Made by a program: the position numbers and the translations under genes. This document shows positions 51,266 to 58,185 of a DNA stretch of 58,185 nt, in pieces. Under the pieces are notes generated by a model that was given only the letters and a program-made list of their open reading frames with translations, was not told the DNA's origin and searched no databases. The DNA comes from Planctomycetota bacterium (GTDB lineage: Bacteria > Planctomycetota > Planctomycetia > Gemmatales > Gemmataceae): assembly GCA_021807595.1 (NCBI GenBank), contig JAKBCS010000012.1, positions 1-58,185 of the forward strand, read 5' to 3'. How positions within the stretch are numbered: position 1 is the first letter of the stretch; every line of letters begins with the position of its first letter.

Positions 51266-54223
51266 CTAGCTGGTAAGTATGTCGGAGAACAACAACGGAG
51301 TAAAGTTAATGAGACTCAGCGATGGATCGCTGAAGAAGAGCGATATTTTCAGCGATTTTCCTGGGGCCAATTGACTCAACAAGGATGAGGGGATATGAAC
51401 GTAAGGCCCTTCGGTCGTCTTCGTAATCGTCAACGTGTAAGTCGTGGTGCCGACGACGATGGTTGCCTTGCTTAGCGTAACCCCGGCGGTGAGGTTTTCG
51501 ATGAGCAGGTCGAGAGACCCCTGGATGGCGCTGCCGCTGGTATTGGTGATGGTGAGCGTGCCGCCGAATAGTTTGGTGCCGCGATTGTAGAGGAAACCGG
51601 TACTGCTCACGCTAACCTGGCTCGTAACGTTATTGGCCGGGTTGAGCGTGACCGTTGCCTCGGCCGCAGTGACGCCGTTCTGGGATAGCACCACCGTCGC
51701 CGTGTACGGCTGCGTCGCCGCATACGTATGGTCGCCGAAGACTTGAATCTGATCGCCGGAGATCTTGATCGTCACCGGCGAACTGCTGAAAGCCGAATCG
51801 TCGGCGGATTGATCGCCCCAGTTGACGAAGGCGGAGTAATCTTTAGACGATGTCGCGGTCGTCGGTTGCGTGAATTGGGCCAGAAGGATAGAGACACCCT
51901 GCAGGTCGGAAATGGTCTTGGCCGCCGGAGGCGCGATAATCTCGGCCGGTGGCAGAGCGACCACCGGAGTCGCGTTAAACTGGTTGGGGGACGTGCTTAC
52001 GGGCGTCGTACCGGGAAACGGGCTGGCAACTCCGGTAAACCCAGACGTTCCGTCCGCGCCGTTATTCCCAAAATTGCCGGATGGATTGCCCGCACCTGCA
52101 ATTCCTCCGCTGCCTGCATACCCTTTACTTCCCTCGGTGCCACCGGGACCGGCACCAAGACCTTGGCCGCTCGTCACGGTGTTGCTGACGATGGAGGAAT
52201 CGGTACTCAGGGTGACGGTTCCGGAAGCGAGGTATAGCCCTCCTCCCGTGGCTAGGCCGCCGTTGCCGCCATTACCTCCACTGCCTCCATTCCCGCCGTT
52301 GCCGCCATTCCCGCCGTTGCCACCGGTTCCACCCTTTCCGCTTGGGCCTTGAGGGCCGAAACCTGTTCCGGAGTGGTTGTCGTTGGTGCTGAACCATGAA
52401 CCGTGACCTCCGGCACCACCCGAACCACCGGCTCCTCCAAGTCCTCCGCGCCCGCCGCCGCCGCCGCCGCCGCCCTTTCCTCCCACTACTCCCCCGCCGC
52501 CCCAACCTCCCGAAGCGGCATTCGATGAGATGGTCGAAGAGGTCAATCCCAAAGAACCTCCCGTTTGATAGATGCCGGCACCCAAGGCATTTCCCCCGTT
52601 GCCGCCGTTGCCGCCGTTGCCGCCGTTGCCGCCGTTGCCGCCATTGCCGCCCGAACCGCCCTTTCCACCATTTCCACCGACACCTCCCTGAAGCTCGGCA
52701 AAGTGTCCTTTGTCGTCACCATCCGTATCGCCATCATTAAAGGGAGCTGTCCCAGCGGCTACGCCTTTCGCACCCGCGCTTCCCGTTCCCCCCACACCTC
52801 CGGAACCACCCGCGCCGCCTTTCCCTCCGACGCCACCCCATCCCCCGGAACCCCCGACCGCCCGGTTGCTCTTCACATTCGTCTGAAAGAGAGTAACGGT
52901 AGCTTTATTCTGGTATATTCCACCGCCTGTGGCGTTGCCTCCATTGCCTCCATTGCCTCCGTTGCCTCCATTCCCTCCATTCCCTCCGTTAAATCCCACG
53001 CCGTTGACTACCTTGAGTTCGGACTTGCCCTTGCCTCCGTTGCCCCCATTCCCTCCAGACATTCCACTGGCTCCGTTACCCCCTATCGCACTGTTTCCAG
53101 ACACAGTGGCGGTGGCGATCAGCATTTGCCCGCCACTGATATAGATGCCGCCTCCCGCCGCATTCCCTCCGTTACCCGAAGGATTGGCTTTATGACCGTT
53201 GCCGCCGTTTCCACCGTCGCCGCCCAACTTTGCCCCCGACGACCCATTCTTGACCGTGCCCAAGGAGGTGTACCCGCCGCGCCCTCCCCTTCCTGCCCAT
53301 GCGTAATTGTTCTGAATCGTCGCGCCTTCGATAACGACCTTCGCTTGGTTAAGATAGAGTCCACCGCCCTGCGCTTTGCCTCCCGTTCCTCCTTTGATAG
53401 TTCCGGTGGCGGAAGCGAATCCCGAAGCGCCGGCCCCTCCAGAGGCAGAGTTGGATTCAATTTTGCCGTTTAGCAAAATGAGCTGTCCACCGGACATAGC
53501 GACGCCGCCTCCTTGAGCAGGGCTTCCCGCAGGAACGCTCGAAGCGCTCACGGATGGCTTGGTTCCGCCGCTTGCGTAGTTGTTCGAGACAATGCTGTTG
53601 GATAGGGTTATCGTACCTTTGCTCGAATAGATTCCACCACCCGCCGCCGCTCCAAACGGGTTATTCGCGGCATTATCCACGACCGTAGCGGACCTTAATG
53701 TCAAATTGCCGCCACTATTAAAGATCGCTCCTCCCTCGACCGTACCGGCAAACGAGGATGACTGATTCCCAAGCTCGAATCCTTCGATTTTCACATTCTG
53801 CATCGTTAGATTGGCCGTTGGGGCCAAATCCAACAGACGGGCGTTCCGCGCGCCGACGAACACGGGATCGAGTACCGCGCCGTTGCCGTTAATGGTCAGA
53901 TTGCTCGACGTAATAACCGGAAGCGCGTTGCCGCCATCGGAAGTTCCGTTGGTAAAATTGTTTATCGACGAGAATACATACAGCCCCTTGGAGGCCAACA
54001 CGATGGTATCGGCTTTTCCGTCGCTGTTGGCCGTGTTAACGGCGCTAATCAACCCCGCAACGTCGCCATTGGCGATGTTGAAAACCGTGGGCACGGTGCG
54101 GTCTTCCAATCGCTCCAACTGGAGCGGAACCGAGCGCCGTCGCTTGGCCGCGCGCTTCGCTCCGCGAGATGATCCATCGCTTGCTCCGAACCAACGCTGC
54201 CGCAGAGACTTCAACCACGTCAT
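51266..54223 (-). CDS. Giant secreted LEPR-XLL protein with beta-helix and Gly-rich repeats
   Basis: A 985-residue protein. Residues 36-45 (LERLEDRTVP) are the LEPR-XLL-type N-terminal element of planctomycete surface proteins. A right-handed beta-helix part follows (FNIANGDVAGLISAVNTAN, LTINGNGAVL, VEGGAIFNSGGNL). From about residue 240 to 700 it is interrupted by GGNGG and GGKGG stretches resembling PE_PGRS proteins. The C-terminus has a PKD-like domain (VNWGDQ, FGDHTYA) and a final Fn3-like domain (LYNRGTKLFGGTLTITNTSG). AGGAG precedes the ATG at 54223. Confidence 0.87.
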   Translation of the reverse strand: MTWLKSLRQRWFGASDGSSRGAKRAAKRRRSVPLQLERLEDRTVPTVFNIANGDVAGLISAVNTANSDGKADTIVLASKGLYVFSSINNFTNGTSDGGNALPVITSSNLTINGNGAVLDPVFVGARNARLLDLAPTANLTMQNVKIEGFELGNQSSSFAGTVEGGAIFNSGGNLTLRSATVVDNAANNPFGAAAGGGIYSSKGTITLSNSIVSNNYASGGTKPSVSASSVPAGSPAQGGGVAMSGGQLILLNGKIESNSASGGAGASGFASATGTIKGGTGGKAQGGGLYLNQAKVVIEGATIQNNYAWAGRGGRGGYTSLGTVKNGSSGAKLGGDGGNGGNGHKANPSGNGGNAAGGGIYISGGQMLIATATVSGNSAIGGNGASGMSGGNGGNGGKGKSELKVVNGVGFNGGNGGNGGNGGNGGNGGNATGGGIYQNKATVTLFQTNVKSNRAVGGSGGWGGVGGKGGAGGSGGVGGTGSAGAKGVAAGTAPFNDGDTDGDDKGHFAELQGGVGGNGGKGGSGGNGGNGGNGGNGGNGGNGGNALGAGIYQTGGSLGLTSSTISSNAASGGWGGGGVVGGKGGGGGGGGRGGLGGAGGSGGAGGHGSWFSTNDNHSGTGFGPQGPSGKGGTGGNGGNGGNGGNGGSGGNGGNGGLATGGGLYLASGTVTLSTDSSIVSNTVTSGQGLGAGPGGTEGSKGYAGSGGIAGAGNPSGNFGNNGADGTSGFTGVASPFPGTTPVSTSPNQFNATPVVALPPAEIIAPPAAKTISDLQGVSILLAQFTQPTTATSSKDYSAFVNWGDQSADDSAFSSSPVTIKISGDQIQVFGDHTYAATQPYTATVVLSQNGVTAAEATVTLNPANNVTSQVSVSSTGFLYNRGTKLFGGTLTITNTSGSAIQGSLDLLIENLTAGVTLSKATIVVGTTTYTLTITKTTEGPYVHIPSSLLSQLAPGKSLKISLFFSDPSLSLINFTPLLFSDILTS
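52260..53060 (-). repeat. Gly-rich 9-bp-unit repeat tracts inside the LEPR-XLL gene
   Basis: Several runs of CCGTTGCCG-type and CCTCCATTG-type 9-bp units (GGN GG on the coding strand) at 52260-52330, 52585-52660 and 52930-53060. They encode Gly-Gly-Asn triplets. Such tracts can change length by slippage. Confidence 0.7.
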
Positions 54224-54533
54224 TGGGGAGAACTCCTGGAGGGAACTCGGGTCGCTCACGAAAATATCAAGGGTGCAAAACACACAAAACCTGTCCGCGA
54301 TGAATCTTGTGGACTACCCCGGTTTTCGACGCTATGATATTCGTGCCGAGCGCCGAGAAAGCTCCCACAAGAGGAAAGCCGTCGCCTTTCGATAAAATCT
54401 GTTTATTCGCGCCCTCTGCTCTAACTTTCCTCATTTCTCGCCGCGAAATCAATTAGCCCAAACAGGTCAGTGTACTAATGTTCCCAATCGGACGGAGAGG
54501 AGATTGTTCCGAGGTGGGAGAAAGGGTGATGCA
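54224..54533. promoter_or_regulatory. Divergent intergenic region, LEPR-XLL gene / LuxR-type regulator
   Basis: 310 bases between two genes read in opposite directions. It probably holds both promoters and any operator for the regulator, but I identify no clear promoter box or palindrome. Confidence 0.4.
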
Positions 54534-55373
54534 ATGGGGCGTTCGGGGACGTTGCGATTGCGGGACGTACGGGCCGTCTTTCGGCTCGTTGGCGAAGCGC
54601 GCGAGCTGGGCGACGACTCGCAGCCCTGGAAGGAGCATGTGGCCGTTCAACTGCCCCGCCTCATCGGTGGGCGAGTCGGAATCAGTGTGGAGGGGATCGT
54701 TCCGCCGAGCGGCGCGTTCACCCACATCGGTTCGGTCGACCGCGGCATGGAAGAGAACGAGCGCCAGCTCTACGACCGCTACCAGAGTTCCTCCACTCAC
54801 TTGGGCGACCCCGCGATTCCTCCCTTTATTCGAGCGATCAAAAGCAAGGCGTTCTTTAGTTACGTCCGCCGACAGCGGGTGGAAGATGCGGCATGGTACG
54901 GATCTCCGCACGTCAACGAGATTCGGCGCGTCGCTCGATTAGACGATATGATTTGCAGCACCGCCCGGATCGCGTTCCCAGCTTCGGGGTTCCACGTTCA
55001 CGTCCTGGCCTTACATCGCAACTGGGGCGAGCAACCATTTGAGCCGAGGCACCTTCGTTTGGTCGAACTGTTTCACGACGAGCTGAGGCGCTTTTGGCGG
55101 AGAGATCCAGCTGCGAGCGAGCAAAGTGTGTTCGGAGGTCTAGCGCCCCGCCTGCGACAAACGCTCGCCGCATTGCTAACCGGAGCCAGCGAAAAGGAGG
55201 TGGCACGGAATCTGGGCCTGAGCCGCAACACCGTCCATCACTATGTGACCGACCTTTACCGCCATTTCCAGGTTTCCAGTCGAGGCGAACTCTTCGCCCG
55301 CTGTCGTGTCCTCGCTCGTCCCGCCGCTTTCCGTCCTCGACTGCTGTTGGATTCGCATTACGGTCTGGTGTAA
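54534..55373 (+). CDS. LuxR-type transcriptional regulator
   Basis: A 279-residue DNA-binding protein. The C-terminal helix-turn-helix reads RLRQTLAALLTGASEKEVAR and then NLGLSRNTVHHYVTDLYRHF, a GerE/LuxR-type domain; the N-terminal 190 residues form an unrecognised sensor-like domain with no receiver aspartate. AAGGG precedes the ATG at 54534. It is divergent from the giant LEPR-XLL gene and may control it; this is only positional. Confidence 0.82.
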   Translation: MGRSGTLRLRDVRAVFRLVGEARELGDDSQPWKEHVAVQLPRLIGGRVGISVEGIVPPSGAFTHIGSVDRGMEENERQLYDRYQSSSTHLGDPAIPPFIRAIKSKAFFSYVRRQRVEDAAWYGSPHVNEIRRVARLDDMICSTARIAFPASGFHVHVLALHRNWGEQPFEPRHLRLVELFHDELRRFWRRDPAASEQSVFGGLAPRLRQTLAALLTGASEKEVARNLGLSRNTVHHYVTDLYRHFQVSSRGELFARCRVLARPAAFRPRLLLDSHYGLV

Positions 55374-55450
55374 CGAGCCTCTGAGCTTAGCCCGATGGGT
55401 CGCCGAAACTGCCCGTAATCTACTTGAGCGATCCCTTTTGATCGAAGCGC

Positions 55451-57649
55451 TCAGGCCGACGGCGGAGTGGGTGCCAGCCGATCGAAGAACGAACCGAGAA
55501 ATGGCTCGTAGTGTTTCCAGCGCGCCACAGAGCGGGAATAGAGCGGCTGCCGCACCTGTGTGACGCTGGCGGTTCGTACGGGCCGTTGCACTTCGTGAAA
55601 AGCTAAGCAAGCCGGTTCCCAGTCCAGGCCGCACCAAGCGAGCATGCGCCGAGCCACACCCTCCAGGTCGGCCACCTGCTCCTCGTAATCGACTTCCAAG
55701 ACTGGCACGGGTAATACACGACGCCAATGATCCATAATGCGCAGATGCTCCTCGAAGCGGCTGCGGATGTGATCGAGATCGTTGGCCCAGCGGATGTGGC
55801 GGAAATGTGTCATCCAACACGACACGGCCACGTCGCGGAGATCGCGGCGGCAGTAAATGAACTTGGCCTTGGGGAACAGAAGAGAGAGCAGGCCCAGATA
55901 CATATAATTATCGGGCATTTTATCGACGATGCGCGCGGCCGCGGCATCTAGCGAGCGCAATCGTTCCAGGTGTACTCGCCCCAGGCGATGCAAATCGCTT
56001 GCACTCAGCTGGACCGATTTCTGCAAAGCATCCTCCTCGGTGGCGGAGTTTTCGTCGATTGCCAAAAACGATTTTCGGGCAAAAGTCAGTTCTCCCGCGC
56101 CGAATACCTGCGAGTGGCGAGCCAAGATCTGCTCCGTGAGCGTTGTGCCGGATCGAGGGAGACCGACGATGAACAGAGGAACTTCGGTATCGAATCCAGC
56201 GCCGTAAAGTCGGGAGAACAATTCGGGTGAGAAGGCGGATATTAATCCGTCGATGAAGCGATGATGGTTGTCGGGATCGTAAGCCTGGTTCGCCTTTTGT
56301 TGCCACTGCGATTTGAGCGCGTTGCCGAGTTGGAGTTGCTCGGCCGCCTCTCGATAGTTCTTGCGCGCGTCGCACACCTGAGCGAGGCCGAAATGCAAGT
56401 GCATGCGTTGGTGATCGGTCAGGTTGGGATCGGCCAACAATTGACGCAGTGCCGACTCGTCCTCGGCAGTCATTTTTCCGCGGAGAAGTACCGCGAGTTG
56501 GGCGTGGGCCGCGACGCTTTCGGGCCGTCTCTGGATCACGTCGCGGTATATTTTCTCGGCTGAAGCGAACTCGCCCAGTTCGACGAGGAGCGATGCATAA
56601 TTGCTTTGCGCGATGGGAAAGTCCGAGCGGAGGCGCAGAGCGGATTCGAAATACTCTCGCGCTGGCGCATACGCGCCTTGCTCGTGCCGCACCCATCCCA
56701 GTCCGTTATAGGCTTCGGCGAACTCCGGATCGAGCCGCAACGCTTGCTGATATTCCTCGGCGGCTCCGTCGTATTCCTCTTGTTCTTCAAAAGCGCTGCC
56801 CAGGAAACAGTGTAGCCGGGCGGAGTTTGGATCGAGCTCCAGGGCTTGGCGATACCAGGTGACGGCCTCTTCCAAACTGCCGTCTTCCTGCAAGACTTGG
56901 CCCATGTTTCCGTAGGTCAGCGCCAAATCGGGGGTCAATCGCAAGGCCTCGGCATAACTGGCGCGCGCTTCAACCAACTGCCCTTTTCGACGCAAAACAT
57001 TGCCCAGATTGTTGTGCGCCTCGGCAGTGTTGGGCTGCAAGCGCACGGCTTCGCGGCAGTGCAGCAAGGCAGCCTCCAAGTCGTTTCTTTCCAGAAGTAG
57101 CTGCCCCAGATTGCTGTGCGCCTCGCCCAAGTCGGGATGCTGCTGCAAGGCTAGACGAAACAAAGCGATGGCTCGGTCTTCGTCGCCGCCCAGACGAAAG
57201 GCGTTGCCGAGATTGTTGTGCGCCAGTGCGAAATGGGGGTTCAGGCGAACGGCCGATTCAAACTGCGCGCGCGCCTCTTCGATCTTGTTCTGTTGCAGGT
57301 AGATTAAACCGAGATTGTTCGCCGCTTCGGCGCAGGCGGGCTGGAGACGCAGAGCCGTCCGACAACAGCCGATGGCTCGATCCAGTTGTCCCAAAGCTCG
57401 ATACGCCTCGGCCAGGTTAGCGTGGAAGACGGCGACGCTCGGCCTCACGGCAATGGCTCGACCGATCAAATCCACTGCACGCGCGGAATCGCCTTCTTGA
57501 TGCGAAACGACGCCCAATAAATGCAGGGCGTCTGGGTGCATTGGTTCGTCGGCAAGTATCCGCCGATAGATCTCCGCCGCTTCCGGCAATCGTCCGATCT
57601 GATGCAACGATAGGGCGGTATTCAGATCGTCTCCTCGTTGAGGCGTCAT
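55451..57649 (-). CDS. TPR-repeat sulfotransferase
   Basis: A 732-residue protein. About eleven or twelve TPR units run from residue 5 to 390 (e.g. AEAANNLGLIYLQQNKIEEA, AEAHNNLGNVLRRKGQLVEA). The C-terminal 240 residues form a sulfotransferase domain with the 5'-PAPS loop FIVGLPRSGTTLTEQILARH (498-503 PRSGTT) and the 3'-phosphate-binding FIYCRRDLRDVAVSCW. It should transfer sulfate from PAPS to a protein tyrosine or a saccharide. The ATG at 57649 has GGAG upstream. Converges with the regulator gene. Confidence 0.9.
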   Translation of the reverse strand: MTPQRGDDLNTALSLHQIGRLPEAAEIYRRILADEPMHPDALHLLGVVSHQEGDSARAVDLIGRAIAVRPSVAVFHANLAEAYRALGQLDRAIGCCRTALRLQPACAEAANNLGLIYLQQNKIEEARAQFESAVRLNPHFALAHNNLGNAFRLGGDEDRAIALFRLALQQHPDLGEAHSNLGQLLLERNDLEAALLHCREAVRLQPNTAEAHNNLGNVLRRKGQLVEARASYAEALRLTPDLALTYGNMGQVLQEDGSLEEAVTWYRQALELDPNSARLHCFLGSAFEEQEEYDGAAEEYQQALRLDPEFAEAYNGLGWVRHEQGAYAPAREYFESALRLRSDFPIAQSNYASLLVELGEFASAEKIYRDVIQRRPESVAAHAQLAVLLRGKMTAEDESALRQLLADPNLTDHQRMHLHFGLAQVCDARKNYREAAEQLQLGNALKSQWQQKANQAYDPDNHHRFIDGLISAFSPELFSRLYGAGFDTEVPLFIVGLPRSGTTLTEQILARHSQVFGAGELTFARKSFLAIDENSATEEDALQKSVQLSASDLHRLGRVHLERLRSLDAAAARIVDKMPDNYMYLGLLSLLFPKAKFIYCRRDLRDVAVSCWMTHFRHIRWANDLDHIRSRFEEHLRIMDHWRRVLPVPVLEVDYEEQVADLEGVARRMLAWCGLDWEPACLAFHEVQRPVRTASVTQVRQPLYSRSVARWKHYEPFLGSFFDRLAPTPPSA

Positions 57650-57830
57650 AACAGGCTCCGATTTATACTCTTCCCTCCGTGAGTTATAGGAGGCGTTCAA
57701 GAACCCGTCTCGCACCGCCGCGCGCAGCCATGCGCTGCTCCGGTGCCACGACTTCGCGCCCGGTGACGGCAACCGCCCGACGAACGCCCTTGCCGGCGAT
57801 ACCCCAGCGCGGTCAGGTCCAATGATATTC

Positions 57831-57852
57831 GGTTAGCCGCGACGCGCAGCGG
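57831..57852. repeat. Half-copy of the extragenic palindrome
   Basis: Reverse complement matches 36379-36400 at 21 of 22 positions (core GTCGCGGCTAACC). No complementary second arm was found nearby. Confidence 0.55.
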
Positions 57853-58070
57853 GTGTCTATCCGGCGAACCGCGTGGGGGTGGGCGAGGAGTCACGCGGAC
57901 GGGAAGTGACGCGAGACTCCTTCGTAAGGGAAGATGGACGAAACGAGGCGATCATTTAAGATGGTCGCCGACCCGGGCCGAGGAGGGAATTGTCGCCTCG
58001 GCTAGCGAGCTTGGCCGTGAGTTCGGCAATAGTCATGCGTATTAGACGCATGACGGACCCGAAATGTTCC

Positions 58071-58113
58071 AAGAAAAGAAAAAAAAGGAGAGACGACTTT
58101 CGCCGTCTCTCCT
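58071..58113 (-). terminator. Rho-independent terminator
   Basis: AGGAGAGACG (58086-58095) pairs perfectly with CGTCTCTCCT (58104-58113) around an 8-nt loop; on the minus strand it runs into a T-rich tract (complement of the A-rich 58071-58086). It sits ten bases past the stop codon of the partial gene at the right edge. Confidence 0.9.
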
Positions 58114-58122
58114 GTCGTCGCC

Positions 58123-58185
58123 TCAACCGCTGGCCGAGCGGTGATAACGCTGCGACCGCCGCGCGTTGGGCCAATCGATCCCATC
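58123..58185 (-). CDS. 3' end of a gene running off the right edge
   Basis: The minus strand reads the last 20 residues DGIDWPNARRSQRYHRSASG followed by TGA at 58123-58125. The stop ten bases before a strong minus-strand terminator supports a real gene end. The protein cannot be identified from this piece. Confidence 0.5.
   Translation of the reverse strand, partial: DGIDWPNARRSQRYHRSASG

Larger units (their letters stand above)
57650..58122. other. 473-bp region without an accepted gene
   Basis: It contains the sulfotransferase gene leader, one half-copy of the extragenic palindrome at 57831-57852, and the terminator at 58071-58113. Short frames inside it look like noise. Confidence 0.5.

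Noticed and set aside
52272-53473. Plus-strand frames rich in Pro, Leu or Arg over the LEPR-XLL gene
   Set aside because: They are translations of the 9-bp repeat units in other frames; signal, sorting motif and domains lie on the minus strand.
58126-58185. tRNA-like stretch TGGCCGAGCGGT at the right edge
   Set aside because: The D-arm-like string of Ser/Leu tRNAs is present, but no matching acceptor or anticodon stem follows in the remaining bases, and the stretch fits the end of a coding frame.

Overview
The window looks like a chromosomal stretch of a GC-rich planctomycete, most likely of the Gemmata group (Gemmataceae). This is inference from gene content, without a database search. The pointers are an N-terminal LERLEDRTVP sorting motif of the LEPR-XLL type on a giant secreted beta-helix/Gly-rich protein, a cysteine-rich YTV-type wall protein made of 32-residue repeats, a PEP-CTERM-like exported protein, a DUF1570 lipoprotein, futalosine-pathway menaquinone genes, and many secreted proteins with no recognisable function. 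No rRNA, tRNA, CRISPR array or intact insertion sequence was seen.

Layout. 1-9 kb: aquaporin coupled to a DUF3501 protein; deoC with a sugar-phosphate isomerase; a NatAB-like ABC exporter; an SDR reductase; scpB; a HEAT/TPR protein. 9-12.7 kb: two unknown proteins, an NRDE protein, an alpha-L-glutamate-ligase-like ATP-grasp enzyme and a DUF1570 peptidase-like lipoprotein. 12.8-21 kb: a cell-envelope saccharide island in two converging blocks: a fused double WaaP/InaA-type kinase, GT4, a lipoprotein and smpB on one side; GT87 and WaaP facing a GT9 heptosyltransferase and a 2OG-Fe(II) oxygenase on the other. 21-25.5 kb: purF, a tandem pair of secreted paralogues and an orphan ABC-2 permease. 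25.5-29.2 kb: TadE-TadE-TadG. 29.3-31.3 kb: overlapping mqnA-mqnC. 31.4-36.3 kb: the YTV protein and two secreted unknowns. 36.4-42.8 kb: ECHDC3-like hydratase, metallophosphoesterase, small and decayed ORFs, rsgA, ATP-grasp enzyme. 43-46.6 kb: membrane-bound PP2C, phosphoglucomutase and a two-gene cassette of unknowns. 46.7-50.3 kb: TrmB-like methyltransferase and ComEC. 50.5-54.2 kb: PEP-CTERM-like protein and giant LEPR-XLL protein, divergent from a LuxR-type regulator; then a TPR-sulfotransferase, and at the right edge the 3' end of one more gene with a clear terminator.

Taken together the region is dominated by the cell surface: lipid-linked saccharide assembly and phosphorylation, a proteinaceous cysteine-rich wall, large secreted repeat proteins, Tad pseudopilins and sulfation. 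Housekeeping genes (scpB, smpB, purF, rsgA, mqnA/C, pgm, deoC, comEC) are scattered among them. The best candidates for new biology are the double-kinase envelope island, the YTV protein with two different repeat types of identical length, and the LEPR-XLL/Gly-rich protein paired with a PEP-CTERM-like protein. Small palindromic elements recur between genes, and two decayed gene remnants are visible.
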